Source: CAVQFD01 sp963724695
GTDB lineage: Bacteria; Acidobacteriota; Vicinamibacteria; Vicinamibacterales; CAVVIG01
NCBI GenBank assembly: GCA_963724695.1
Contig: CAVRVW010000006.1
Coordinates: 124,001 to 188,000 of the forward strand
Length of the DNA stretch: 64,000 nucleotides
Reading direction: 5' to 3'
Shown: piece by piece, positions 47,916 through 58,401 of the stretch
How the letters are laid out: each line of letters begins with the position of its first letter
Numbering within the stretch: position 1 is the first letter of the stretch
The notes under the pieces: model-generated
Seen by the model: the letters and a program-made list of their open reading frames with translations, nothing else
Told to the model about the DNA's origin: nothing
Databases searched by the model: none
Program-made: the position numbers and the translations under genes

Positions 47916-48284
47916 TCAGAGCACTTCGGGCGCGAGCGAGATGATCTTCATGAACCGGCGCTCCCGCAGCTCGCGGGCCACCGGCCCGAAGACGCGCGTG
48001 CCGAGGGGCTCGTTCTGATCGTTGATGAGCACGGCGGCGTTCCGGTCGAAGCGGATATAGCTGCCGTCGCGGCGGCGCTGCTCCTTGACCGTGCGCACGA
48101 TGACCGCCTTCACGACCTGCCCCTTCTTGACGTTCGACTCGGGCGTGGCTTCCTTCACCGACGCGGTGACGATGTCGCCCAGCCGGGCGTAGCGTCCGGT
48201 CGAGCCGCCAATCGGGTTGATAACTGCGATCTTGCGCGCGCCAGAGTTGTCGGCGACGTCCAAGATCGAGCGCATCTGGATCAT
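47916..48284 (-). CDS. rplN: 50S ribosomal protein L14
   Basis: 122 residues, intact: MIQMRSILDVADNSGARKIA, GQVVKAVIVRTVKEQRRRDG and GTRVFGPVARELRERRFMKI. Sits at the subunit interface next to L19. Confidence 0.97.
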   Translation of the reverse strand: MIQMRSILDVADNSGARKIAVINPIGGSTGRYARLGDIVTASVKEATPESNVKKGQVVKAVIVRTVKEQRRRDGSYIRFDRNAAVLINDQNEPLGTRVFGPVARELRERRFMKIISLAPEVL

Positions 48285-48296
48285 GACTGTTCTCCA

Positions 48297-48397
48297 ACCA
48301 GGTCTGGTGGGTCAGGAGAGTCTGGTGGGTCTGGAGGGTCTGGTGGAGTTGCCCACCCGACCTGCCCGACCTGCCTGACCCACCCAACCGGCCTGAC
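48297..48397. repeat. Word-repeat island with facing arms (GGTCTGGTGG / CCTGCCCGACC)
   Basis: Left arm 48297-48346 repeats a GGTCTGGTGGGT(C) word; right arm 48351-48397 repeats CCCGACCTGCC. The arms are imperfect reverse complements with almost no centre. The word is close to that of the 38.4 kb and 58.3 kb islands. Confidence 0.85.
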
Positions 48398-48652
48398 CTA
48401 AACTTGCGCCGCCTGCCGGACGACCTTCTTGAGCGCCCACCGCTTGCGGCGGGACATGGGCCGTGTCTCCACGATCTCGACCATGTCGCCCGGCTTGGCT
48501 TCGTTCTTTTCGTCGTGCACCATGAACGTCGAGGTCCGGCGCTCGGTCTTGCCGTACAGCCCGTGACGCACCTGCCACTCGACGGCAACCACGATGCTCT
48601 TCTGCATCTTGTTGCTGACCACGACGCCGACTTTTTCCAGTTTTCCAGCCAT
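48398..48652 (-). CDS. rpsQ: 30S ribosomal protein S17
   Basis: 84 residues. MAGKLEKVGVVVSNKMQKSI, HGLYGKTERRTSTFMVHDEK, GDMVEIVETRPMSRRKRWAL: OB-fold S17. Its flanks are both word-repeat islands. Confidence 0.97.
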   Translation of the reverse strand: MAGKLEKVGVVVSNKMQKSIVVAVEWQVRHGLYGKTERRTSTFMVHDEKNEAKPGDMVEIVETRPMSRRKRWALKKVVRQAAQV

Positions 48653-48664
48653 GCGATGAAACCT

Positions 48665-48888
48665 CGAATCGGGTAATCGAGTACTTGGGTGATTGGGTCA
48701 TCGGTGAATCGGGTAATTGAGTGATTGCACGCACGCTGCACACTGCACGCTTCAAGCGGCAGACGACACGCGGTCATCACCCCACCCCGACACGCCTTCA
48801 GTTACCCAATCAATTCCCCAATCACCAGATTGTCCAATTTCCCAATCACCAATTACCCAATTACCCAACCACCCAATTACCCAATTCG
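48665..48888. repeat. Word-repeat island with facing arms (GGGTAATTGAG / CCCAATTA)
   Basis: Left arm 48665-48726 (GGGTAATCG, GGGTGATTG words), right arm 48800-48888 (about ten CCCAATTA / CCCAATCA words), centre 73 bases. The right arm runs into the rpmC stop: the last codons and TAA of rpmC (AATTGGGTAA) are a copy of the word. Confidence 0.88.
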
Positions 48889-49068
48889 CTTCTGTCTCAG
48901 AATCGTCTTGATTCTGGCAAGGTCGCGGCGCACCGTCCGCAGCTTGTCCGGCGCGTCGAGCTGGCCCATCGATTTCTGGATGCGCATCCGAAACAACTGG
49001 TCCGTCAAATCCCGCTCGCGCGAGCCGAGCTCGTCGGTACCGAGATCGCGGAGCTCCGCGGCCTTCAT
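48877..49068 (-). CDS. rpmC: 50S ribosomal protein L29
   Basis: 63 residues from the ATG at 49068 (MKAAELRDLGTDELGSRERD), overlapping the rplP stop. QLFRMRIQKSMGQLDAPDKL and LARIKTILRQKRIG complete it. The stop codon lies inside the word repeat. Confidence 0.95.
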   Translation of the reverse strand: MKAAELRDLGTDELGSRERDLTDQLFRMRIQKSMGQLDAPDKLRTVRRDLARIKTILRQKRIG

Positions 49069-49490
49069 AGCATCTTCTCCTGGGCAAAGCGGGTCGCGAA
49101 CTTGGTCAGGATGGGGAGCTTCGCCGCGGCCAGCTTCATGGCCTGCCGGGCTTCGGTCTCGGTGACCCCTTCCATCTCGAACAGCACCCGCCCCGGCTTG
49201 ATCACGGCGACCCACTGGTCCGGCGCGCCCTTGCCCTTGCCCATGCGCGTCTCCTGCGGCTTCTTGGTGATCGGCTTGTCCGGGTAGATCCGCACCCAGA
49301 TCTTGCCGCCGCGCTTGATGAACCGGGTCATCGCGACGCGCGCCGCCTCGATCTGTCTGGCCGTCATCCAGCACGGCTCGAGCGCCTTGAGGCCGTAGTC
49401 GCCGAACGACACCGCGCCCCCGCGCCACGCCTTGCCGCGCATGCGGCCGCGCTGCTGTTTCCGGAACTTGACCTTCTTCGGCATCAACAT
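49065..49490 (-). CDS. rplP: 50S ribosomal protein L16
   Basis: 141 residues. MLMPKKVKFRKQQRGRMRGK start as in most L16, GDYGLKALEPCWMTARQIEA and MGKGKGAPDQWVAVIKPGRV. Located near the A site. Confidence 0.97.
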   Translation of the reverse strand: MLMPKKVKFRKQQRGRMRGKAWRGGAVSFGDYGLKALEPCWMTARQIEAARVAMTRFIKRGGKIWVRIYPDKPITKKPQETRMGKGKGAPDQWVAVIKPGRVLFEMEGVTETEARQAMKLAAAKLPILTKFATRFAQEKML

Positions 49491-49505
49491 AAGTGCGATC
49501 CTTAC

Positions 49506-49600
49506 ATCTGGTCGTTTGGTCGTTTGGTCATCGGGTCATCGGAGCTGAGACAGCCGCAATGACCAGATGACCAAATGACTAGATGACTAGATGGCCAAAT
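49506..49600. repeat. Word-repeat island with facing arms (GGTCGTTTGGTCATC / GATGACCAAATGACTA)
   Basis: Left arm 49506-49543, right arm 49558-49600, imperfect reverse complements around a 14-base centre. The right arm stops at the rpsC stop codon. Confidence 0.85.
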
Positions 49601-50296
49601 TCATCCGCGTGGCGCCGGCCGACGCGGCGCCCGATCACGTTCCCTGAACTCTTCTTCGCGGCCGCGCTGCGGGACGAGCCGCTCGCCCTTGTACAGCCAC
49701 ACCTTGATGCCAATCTGGCCGTAGGTGGTGCTGGCTTCCGCAAAGCCGTAGTCGATGTCCGCCCTGAGGGTCTGCAGGGGCAGCTGCCCGTGCAAATACC
49801 ACTCGGACCGCGCAATCTCGGCGCCGTTCAACCGCCCCGACACGCGCACCTTGATGCCGCGGGCGCCGAAGCGAAGCGCCGACTCCACGGCCTTGCGCAT
49901 CGCCCGGCGGAACGCCACGCGCTTTTCGAGCTGCATGGCCACCGACTCGGAGATGAGCTGCGCGTCGAGCTCCGGCTTCTGGATCTCCTGGATGTTGATG
50001 AAGACCTCGCGGTTGGTCCTCTTCTGGATCTCCTGCTTCAGCTTGTCGACCTCTGTCCCTTTGCGTCCGATGATGATGCCCGGACGCGAGGTGTGGATGT
50101 CGATCTTCAGCTTGTTCGCCGCACGCTCGGTCTCGATCTTCGAGACGCCCGCGTGTGCGAACCGCTTCTTCAGGGTCGATCTCAAGTTCAGGTCTTCGTG
50201 CAGCAACTTGGCGTAATCGCGGTCCGAATACCACCGCGAGCGCCAGGTCTTGTTGAACCCGAGTCGGAACCCAAATGGGTGAACCTTCTGGCCCAC
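49601..50296 (-). CDS. rpsC: 30S ribosomal protein S3
   Basis: 231 residues. MGQKVHPFGFRLGFNKTWRS start, KH domain with RPGIIIGRKGTEVDKLKQEI, and C-terminal domain with GRLNGAEIARSEWYLHGQLP. It ends in an Arg/Pro-rich tail. Confidence 0.97.
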   Translation of the reverse strand: MGQKVHPFGFRLGFNKTWRSRWYSDRDYAKLLHEDLNLRSTLKKRFAHAGVSKIETERAANKLKIDIHTSRPGIIIGRKGTEVDKLKQEIQKRTNREVFINIQEIQKPELDAQLISESVAMQLEKRVAFRRAMRKAVESALRFGARGIKVRVSGRLNGAEIARSEWYLHGQLPLQTLRADIDYGFAEASTTYGQIGIKVWLYKGERLVPQRGREEEFRERDRAPRRPAPRG

Positions 50297-50334
50297 ATCA
50301 ACTCCTCGTCCGGCTCAGCGGCCGGACTGAACAA

Positions 50335-50796
50335 CTACTTCTTCGCGCGCGCGGCCGCGGCCTTCGCCTTCGGCGTCTTCTTGGCCGCACCGGCGCGCGG
50401 ACGACGCTTGGGCGCCTCGCCCTCGGCCCCCGCGGCCACCGGCACCATCTTCGCCGGACGCTCCGACACGTGGACGGTCAGGTGCGCCGTCCGCTTGAGC
50501 ACGCGGAAGGCCCGGCCCATCGGCGCCGGCCGCACCCGCTTCTGCGACGGCCCCTGGTTCGCGTAGCACGCGGACACGTACAGCTGATCCACGTCGCCGG
50601 AGAACCCGTCCTTCTGCTGCGCGTTGGCAATCGCCGACCGCAGCAGCTTCGCGAGATCGCTCGCCACCGTCTTCTTGGTGAACTTGAGCGTCGCGAGCGC
50701 CTGGTTGACGTCCTTCCCGCGGATGAGCGCCAGCACCAGCCCGGCCTTCTGGGCGGAGGTGCGCACGTACTTTGCGGTCGCGTGTGCCTGCACCAT
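50335..50796 (-). CDS. rplV: 50S ribosomal protein L22
   Basis: 153 residues, about 40 longer than usual because of an Ala/Lys-rich C-terminal tail (APKRRPRAGAAKKTPKAKAA). Core: AKYVRTSAQKAGLVLALIRG and PAPMGRAFRVLKRTAHLTVH. Its loop lines the exit tunnel. Confidence 0.96.
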   Translation of the reverse strand: MVQAHATAKYVRTSAQKAGLVLALIRGKDVNQALATLKFTKKTVASDLAKLLRSAIANAQQKDGFSGDVDQLYVSACYANQGPSQKRVRPAPMGRAFRVLKRTAHLTVHVSERPAKMVPVAAGAEGEAPKRRPRAGAAKKTPKAKAAAARAKK

Positions 50797-50798
50797 GG

Positions 50799-51140
50799 CT
50801 AGCTCCCTGCGCCGGCCGGCTTCGCGCCCGCGGCGGCGGGGGCGCCCGGTGCGGCAGCCACGGTCGCGGCCTTCTCGGCCACCTTGGTCGTGTGGCCCTT
50901 GAACACGCGCGTGGGCGCGAACTCGCCCAGCTTGTGCCCCACCATGTTCTCGGTGACGTACACAGGGATGAACTTCTTCCCGTTGTGCACGGCCATCGTG
51001 TGCCCCACCATCTCGGGCACCACGGTCGAGCGGCGCGACCAGGTCTTGATGACCTTCTTCTCGGACCCCCGGTTCATCACCTCGACTTTCTCGAGGAGAT
51101 GCGTGTCGACGAAGGGCCCCTTCTTGAGAGATCGACTCAT
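50799..51140 (-). CDS. rpsS: 30S ribosomal protein S19 with Ala/Pro tail
   Basis: 113 residues; the core is normal (MSRSLKKGPFVDTHLLEKVE, TVVPEMVGHTMAVHNGKKFI, GHKLGEFAPTRVFKGH), followed by an Ala/Pro/Gly tail of about 20 residues (usual total about 92). Starts 4 bases after rplB. Confidence 0.96.
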   Translation of the reverse strand: MSRSLKKGPFVDTHLLEKVEVMNRGSEKKVIKTWSRRSTVVPEMVGHTMAVHNGKKFIPVYVTENMVGHKLGEFAPTRVFKGHTTKVAEKAATVAAAPGAPAAAGAKPAGAGS

Positions 51141-51144
51141 AGTC

Positions 51145-51969
51145 CTATTTCTGCCTTCGCTGGACGATGAACTTGTCCGTCGTCTTGCGGTTGCGCGTCT
51201 TGTAGCCCTTGGTCGGCAGGCCCCATGGCGAGACCGGGTGCCGGCCGCCCGACGTCTTGCCTTCGCCGCCGCCGAGCGGGTGATCGACCGGGTTCATCGC
51301 AACGCCGCGCACGTGCGGGCGCTGTCCCAACCAGCGGCTCCGGCCCGCCTTGCCGATCGAGACGTTCTCGTGATCGAGATTGCCGACCTGTCCGATGGTG
51401 GCGTAGCACTCGATGAAGATCTTGCGAATCTCGCCCGAGGGCATCTTGACCGACGCGTAGTCGCCTTCCTTGGCCACGAGCTGCACCGACGAGCCCGCGC
51501 TGCGCGCAATCTGCCCGCCCTTGCCGGGCTTGAGCTCCACGTTGTGGAGCTGCGTGCCCAGCGGGATGTTCTTGAGCGGCAAGGCATTCCCCGGCAGGAT
51601 GTCGACGTTCTCGCCGGCCACGATCGCGTCGCCGACCTTCAGCCCGTCCGGCTGCAGGATGTACCGCTTCTCGCCGTCGGCGTAGGTCACGAGCGCAATG
51701 CGCGAGGACCGGTTCGGGTCGTACTCGATCGTCGATACCTTCGCCGCAATGTCCCGCTTGTCGCGCCGGAAGTCGATGATGCGGTACATCCGCTTGTGGC
51801 CGCCGCCCCGCCACCACGAGGTGAGCTCCCCGCGGTTGTTGCGCCCGCCGCTGCTCTTGAGCGGCTCGACGAGCGGCTTGTGCGGCTCGGAGGTCGTGAT
51901 GTCGTCGAAGGTCTGAACGGTCTTGAACCGCTGGCCCGGCGACGTGGGATTGAACTTGCGTATGGGCAT
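51145..51969 (-). CDS. rplB: 50S ribosomal protein L2
   Basis: 274 residues, full length. MPIRKFNPTSPGQRFKTVQT start and the conserved RGVAMNPVDHPLGGGEGKTS near the peptidyl-transferase centre. Confidence 0.98.
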   Translation of the reverse strand: MPIRKFNPTSPGQRFKTVQTFDDITTSEPHKPLVEPLKSSGGRNNRGELTSWWRGGGHKRMYRIIDFRRDKRDIAAKVSTIEYDPNRSSRIALVTYADGEKRYILQPDGLKVGDAIVAGENVDILPGNALPLKNIPLGTQLHNVELKPGKGGQIARSAGSSVQLVAKEGDYASVKMPSGEIRKIFIECYATIGQVGNLDHENVSIGKAGRSRWLGQRPHVRGVAMNPVDHPLGGGEGKTSGGRHPVSPWGLPTKGYKTRNRKTTDKFIVQRRQK

Positions 51970-51973
51970 GGGA

Positions 51974-52264
51974 CTACGCCCCCTCCAGGAATTCCGGAAT
52001 CTTCTGGCCTTCGCGCAGCGTCACGTACACCTTCTTCCAGTCCGGCCGCTGGCCGGCGAAGCGTCCCTGCCGCTTGATCTTTCCGTGCACGATGCCCGTC
52101 CGCACCGTCTCGACCTTCGAGCCGAGCAGCTTCTCGACGGCCTGCTTGATCTGCACCTTGTTGGCGTCGACCGCCACCTGGAACACCAGCGTCCTGCCGT
52201 CTTCGCGCTGGAGCGAGGTCTTCTCGGTGATGAGCGGCCGCCGGATGACGTCGGTGAGCTTCAT
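51974..52264 (-). CDS. rplW: 50S ribosomal protein L23
   Basis: 96 residues from the ATG at 52264 (MKLTDVIRRPLITEKTSLQR), which overlaps the rplD stop. VDANKVQIKQAVEKLLGSKV and RQGRFAGQRPDWKKVYVTLR follow. Docking site for signal recognition particle and trigger factor. Confidence 0.95.
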   Translation of the reverse strand: MKLTDVIRRPLITEKTSLQREDGRTLVFQVAVDANKVQIKQAVEKLLGSKVETVRTGIVHGKIKRQGRFAGQRPDWKKVYVTLREGQKIPEFLEGA

Positions 52265-52884
52265 GATGCCAGCGCCTCCTGCAGTCGCTCGATCGCGCCT
52301 CTGGTCGCCACCACCCGGTCGGCATTGGCGACGTCGCGGGCGGTGACCCGGCCGCTCGGCACGAGCGCCACGCCGGGGATATTCCGCAGCGACCGGGCGA
52401 GGTTTTCGTCCGCCGCGAGGTCGATCAGCACCGCCTTGCCCGACACGCCGAGGGTCTTGAGCAGCGCCACGGCGGCCTTGGTCTTGATCTCGCTCGCGGC
52501 GAGCACGTCGACGACGACCAACTGACCGTCCTTGACCTTCTGCGCCAGCGCGGCGCGAAGGGCGCCACGCTCCACCTTCTTCGGCAGCGTGTACTCGTAG
52601 CTGCGGGGTTGCGGTCCGAACACCGTGCCGCCCTTGCGCCAGAGCGGGTTCCGGATTTCGCCGACGCGCGCGCGGCCAGTGCCCTTCTGCCGCCACGGCT
52701 TCTTGCCGCTGCCGCTGACGTTGGCGCGGTTCTTCGTCTTGTGCGTGCCCTGCCGCGCCGCCGCGTTCTCGCGGACGACCGATTCCCAGATGAGATCGGC
52801 GTTGACCCGTCCGCCAAACACGTCGTCGCTCAGCGTGAGCGCGCCGACCTTTTCGTTCTTCTGATTCACGACATCGAGTTCCAT
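52261..52884 (-). CDS. rplD: 50S ribosomal protein L4
   Basis: 207 residues. NRANVSGSGKKPWRQKGTGR and ARVGEIRNPLWRKGGTVFGP form the loop that reaches into the tunnel; the C-terminal half has the usual alpha/beta fold. Confidence 0.97.
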   Translation of the reverse strand: MELDVVNQKNEKVGALTLSDDVFGGRVNADLIWESVVRENAAARQGTHKTKNRANVSGSGKKPWRQKGTGRARVGEIRNPLWRKGGTVFGPQPRSYEYTLPKKVERGALRAALAQKVKDGQLVVVDVLAASEIKTKAAVALLKTLGVSGKAVLIDLAADENLARSLRNIPGVALVPSGRVTARDVANADRVVATRGAIERLQEALAS

Positions 52885-52886
52885 GG

Positions 52887-53567
52887 CTATTTCTTGGCCT
52901 TCTTCGGCTTCTCGACCTGCGCGACCTTGACGCGCTTGGCCTTCAGCGCCTTGCGCACGACGACGTAGCTGTCAGGTGCGCCCGGAATGCCGCCTTCGAC
53001 GATGAGCAGATGGTTGTCCGCATCCACCCGCAGCACCTTCAGGTTGTGCGTCGTCACGCCTTTTCCGCCCATCCGGCCCGCCGCGCGCATGCCCTTCACG
53101 ACGCGCGAGGGAAACGACGATGCGCCAATCGAACCAGGCGCACGGTGGAACATCGAGCCGTGGGTCGCCGCACCGCCCGCGAAGTGGTGGCGCTTCATGA
53201 CGCCCTGAAAGCCCTTGCCGCGGCCGGTGCCGAGGACGTCGACCCGTTCGCCGTCGGCGAAGATCGACACGAGCACCTGCTCGCCGGCCTTCGGGGTCTC
53301 TCCGCCCGCCTGCAGCCTGACCTCGCGGCGCACCCGCGTCGGCGGCACGTTGGCCTTTTTGTAGTGCCCGGCGATCGGCTTGCCGACCTTGGCCGGGCGC
53401 TCCTCGACGAGCCCCAGCTGCACGGCCTCGTAGCCGTCGGTCTGTGCCGTCTTCGCCTGCACGACGACGCAAGGCCCCGCCTTGATGACGGTGGCCGGAT
53501 GGACCGTCCCATCCGCGTCGAAGATCTGCGTCATGCCGACTTTTCTACCGATGATGCCTGTAAGCAT
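52887..53567 (-). CDS. rplC: 50S ribosomal protein L3
   Basis: 226 residues. MLTGIIGRKVGMTQIFDADG, GRGKGFQGVMKRHHFAGGAA with the Gln that is methylated in E. coli, and RAAGRMGGKGVTTHNLKVLR. Ends in a Lys-rich tail. Confidence 0.97.
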   Translation of the reverse strand: MLTGIIGRKVGMTQIFDADGTVHPATVIKAGPCVVVQAKTAQTDGYEAVQLGLVEERPAKVGKPIAGHYKKANVPPTRVRREVRLQAGGETPKAGEQVLVSIFADGERVDVLGTGRGKGFQGVMKRHHFAGGAATHGSMFHRAPGSIGASSFPSRVVKGMRAAGRMGGKGVTTHNLKVLRVDADNHLLIVEGGIPGAPDSYVVVRKALKAKRVKVAQVEKPKKAKK

Positions 53568-53580
53568 TCTGTCGTCCGTA

Positions 53581-53655
53581 CTGGCTAAGGGCTCAGGGCT
53601 TAAGGCTTAGGCCGTCAGACTCGAAGCCTGAGCCATGAGCCATGAGCCTTGAGCC
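53581..53655. repeat. Word-repeat island with facing arms (GGGCTTAAGGCTTAGG / GAGCCATGAGCC)
   Basis: Left arm 53581-53612 uses GGGCTCAGG and GGCTTAAGG words, right arm 53626-53655 uses GAGCCATGAGCC words. Same word family as the islands at 54.0, 56.7 and 62.8 kb. Confidence 0.85.
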
Positions 53656-53656
53656 G

Positions 53657-53992
<336 letters not shown>

Positions 53993-54001
53993 ATGTGATC
54001 C

Positions 54002-54037
54002 TGTCGGCTTAGGCCTTAAGGCTTAAGCCCTGAGCCC
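54002..54037. repeat. Palindromic word repeat (CTTAAGG type) between rpsJ and fusA
   Basis: GGCTTAGGCCTTAAGGCTTAAGCCCTGAGCC-style sequence, self-complementary over most of its length. It abuts the fusA stop. Confidence 0.75.
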
Positions 54038-56147
<2,110 letters not shown>

Positions 56148-56189
56148 GTGATTACTCGATGGCTGAAAATGCTTGTTCCTGGTTCGCGT

Positions 56190-56663
<474 letters not shown>

Positions 56664-56675
56664 ATCTGTTTCTCG

Positions 56676-56738
56676 TGGCTCAGGGCTGACGGCTCAGGGC
56701 ATGAGCCAGCACGAGCCTCTTGTCCTAAGTCCTGAGCC
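56676..56738. repeat. Word-repeat island with facing arms (GGCTCAGGGC / CCTGAGCCC)
   Basis: Left arm 56676-56700, right arm 56721-56746. The right arm overlaps the end of rpsL: its stop TAG is part of the word GGCTTAGGGCTCAGG. Confidence 0.85.
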
Positions 56739-57116
56739 CTAAGCCTTCTTCGGTCTCTTCGCGCCGTATTTCGAACGTCCCTGCATCCGGCCGGCGACGC
56801 CGACGGCGTCGAGCGTGCCGCGCACCACGTGGTAGCGCACACCAGGAAGATCCTTGACGCGGCCGCCGCGGATCAGCACGAGCGAGTGTTCCTGGAGGTT
56901 GTGGCCGACGCCCGGAATGTAGGTGGTGACTTCGATGCCGTTGGTCAGGCGCACCCGCGCGACCTTGCGAAGGGCCGAGTTCGGCTTCTTCGGCGTCTGG
57001 GTAAAGACGCGGACGCACACGCCGCGCTTCTGCGGGCTGTTCTGCAGCGCCGGGCTCTTCGTCTTGCTGACGATCTTCTTGCGGCCCTGACGAACCAGCT
57101 GACTGATAGTCGGCAT
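56739..57116 (-). CDS. rpsL: 30S ribosomal protein S12
   Basis: 125 residues. PTISQLVRQGRKKIVSKTKS, QKRGVCVRVFTQTPKKPNSA (K at the streptomycin-related KKPNSALRK), IPGVGHNLQEHSLVLIRGGR. The wild-type-like K-P-N-S suggests no S12 streptomycin mutation. First gene of the ribosomal run. Confidence 0.97.
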   Translation of the reverse strand: MPTISQLVRQGRKKIVSKTKSPALQNSPQKRGVCVRVFTQTPKKPNSALRKVARVRLTNGIEVTTYIPGVGHNLQEHSLVLIRGGRVKDLPGVRYHVVRGTLDAVGVAGRMQGRSKYGAKRPKKA

Positions 57117-57526
57117 GCATCAACTCGTCATCGAGTCTTCCAGCCAGCCGGTCACCGGAAATCGGTGATCGGGTGGTCGGACGACGGGACGACCAAACGG
57201 CCGCGCACGGGCGCGGACCCGAAAATCGCTTCCAGGCCTAGAAGCCGCGAGGCTTGGCGCCTGAAAACCTGCTTACCCTACGGTCTCGGTGTTGTCGCGC
57301 GACGGAAGACGAACGACTTCCTATGCGAGCTCGGTGCTAGATAGGGTGTCCTAGCGCCGACAGAACCTGACGAATATAGCACGGCCTTTCAGCGAACTGC
57401 AACCGCGCTCGCTGTACACTACCCGCCTCAGCAGCGCCAGCACCCGCTCGCTGCGCCTCAGTCCGTTCTCTGTTTCACGGTGTTCTCGACGTTCACAACG
57501 CTTACAACGTTCACAGGGGAGGCCGG
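57117..57526. other. Intergenic region between divergent rpsL and cytochrome c genes
   Basis: 410 bases without a gene. It holds the candidate rpsL promoter (57373-57402) and, next to the cytochrome start, a short GTTCACAACG word repeat (57489-57516) followed by AGGGGAGG, the ribosome binding site. I see no tRNA or other RNA gene. Confidence 0.6.
57373..57402 (-). promoter_or_regulatory. Candidate sigma-70 promoter of the rpsL operon
   Basis: Minus strand: TTGCAG (-35), 18-base spacer, TATATT (-10). Predicted start about 250 bases before rpsL, leaving a long leader. The best match in the region, but unproven. Confidence 0.5.
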
Positions 57527-58285
57527 ATGATCCTGCGTGTCTTCGTTTTGGCAACCGTGTGGGTGCTCGCGGCAGGCAGCGTGGGGGCACAGCCCCCTGC
57601 CGGCCGGGGAGGACGCGGCGAAGGGGCCGCGCCGGGCCCGCCGGAAAACCTGCAGGTTCTCCCGAAAACCTCTACCAGACAGCAGGTTACGGCTGTCATG
57701 CAGTCCATCACCCAGGGCCTGGGCGTGGAGTGCCGCCACTGCCATACTGAGGGTGCTGACGGGAGAAACGACTTCGCCTCCGATGCCGTGCCAGCCAAGA
57801 ACGTTGCCCGGGCCATGATGCGCATGACCGGGGGACTCAACGATAAGCTCGCAGCCGACCTCGGCCGGCCTGCCGCCGATCTCACCCGGATCGAATGCGT
57901 CACCTGCCACCGTGGCGTCCCGGTACCGAAGCAGCTGGGCGAGATTCTGGCGTCGACCGCGTACCAGAAGGGCGCGCCGGCCGCGATCGCGCAGTATCGA
58001 GAGTTAAAGAACCAGTTCTACGGGGCCCAGGCCTACGACTTCAGCCAGACGGGCCTCGTGGCTGCCGCTCAGCGTGTGTCGCCGGAGAGACCAGACGATG
58101 CCCTTGCGTTGCTGCAGCTGAACGTCGAGCTCTTTCCCCAGTACGCCGGAACGTACGTCGCCCTGGCACAGGTCTACGGACGGAAGAAGGACACTGCGGG
58201 GCAAATCCGCAGCCTCGAGAAGGCGCTCGAGCTCGACCCGAAGAATGTTCCCGCGCGGCGGCAGCTCGATCAGCTGAAACGCTGA
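57527..58285 (+). CDS. Exported diheme c-type cytochrome with TPR tail
   Basis: 252 residues with AGGGGAGG 5 bases upstream. Signal peptide (ILRVFVLATVWVLAAGSVGA). Two heme-attachment motifs: CRHCH (C69, C72, H73) and CVTCH (C124, C127, H128), in the spacing of the photosynthetic-reaction-centre-type cytochrome family (PF02276-like), here without any photosystem genes. Residues about 170-250 look like two TPR units (VALAQVYGRKKDTAGQIRSL). Periplasmic electron carrier or sensor; partners not visible. Confidence 0.82.
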   Translation: MILRVFVLATVWVLAAGSVGAQPPAGRGGRGEGAAPGPPENLQVLPKTSTRQQVTAVMQSITQGLGVECRHCHTEGADGRNDFASDAVPAKNVARAMMRMTGGLNDKLAADLGRPAADLTRIECVTCHRGVPVPKQLGEILASTAYQKGAPAAIAQYRELKNQFYGAQAYDFSQTGLVAAAQRVSPERPDDALALLQLNVELFPQYAGTYVALAQVYGRKKDTAGQIRSLEKALELDPKNVPARRQLDQLKR

Positions 58286-58334
58286 CTCGGTCAGGCAGGT
58301 CTGGTAGGTCTGGTAGGTCGGGTAGGTCGGGTGG
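58286..58334. repeat. Word repeat (GGTCTGGTAGGTC), outer left arm
   Basis: Follows the cytochrome stop. Facing words (CCCGACCTGCC) lie at 58926-58975 inside the next gene, outside its 55-base inverted copy. Confidence 0.75.
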
Positions 58335-58388
58335 GAGGCGAGGTGTCGACGTCAGTTCGCGCCGGGGTGGGGCCCCGACGCCGGTGAA
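58335..58388 (+). repeat. 54-bp inverted repeat, left copy
   Basis: Pairs with 58845-58899 in reverse complement with about three differences (two substitutions and one G more in a G run). Not low-complexity in its middle (CGACGTCAGTTCGCGCCG). Confidence 0.85.
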
Positions 58389-58401
58389 AAATGCGGACGC
58401 T

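Noticed and set aside
57117..57526. tRNA or other RNA gene in the largest intergenic gap
   Set aside because: No cloverleaf or conserved TTCGA-type T-loop was found by eye.
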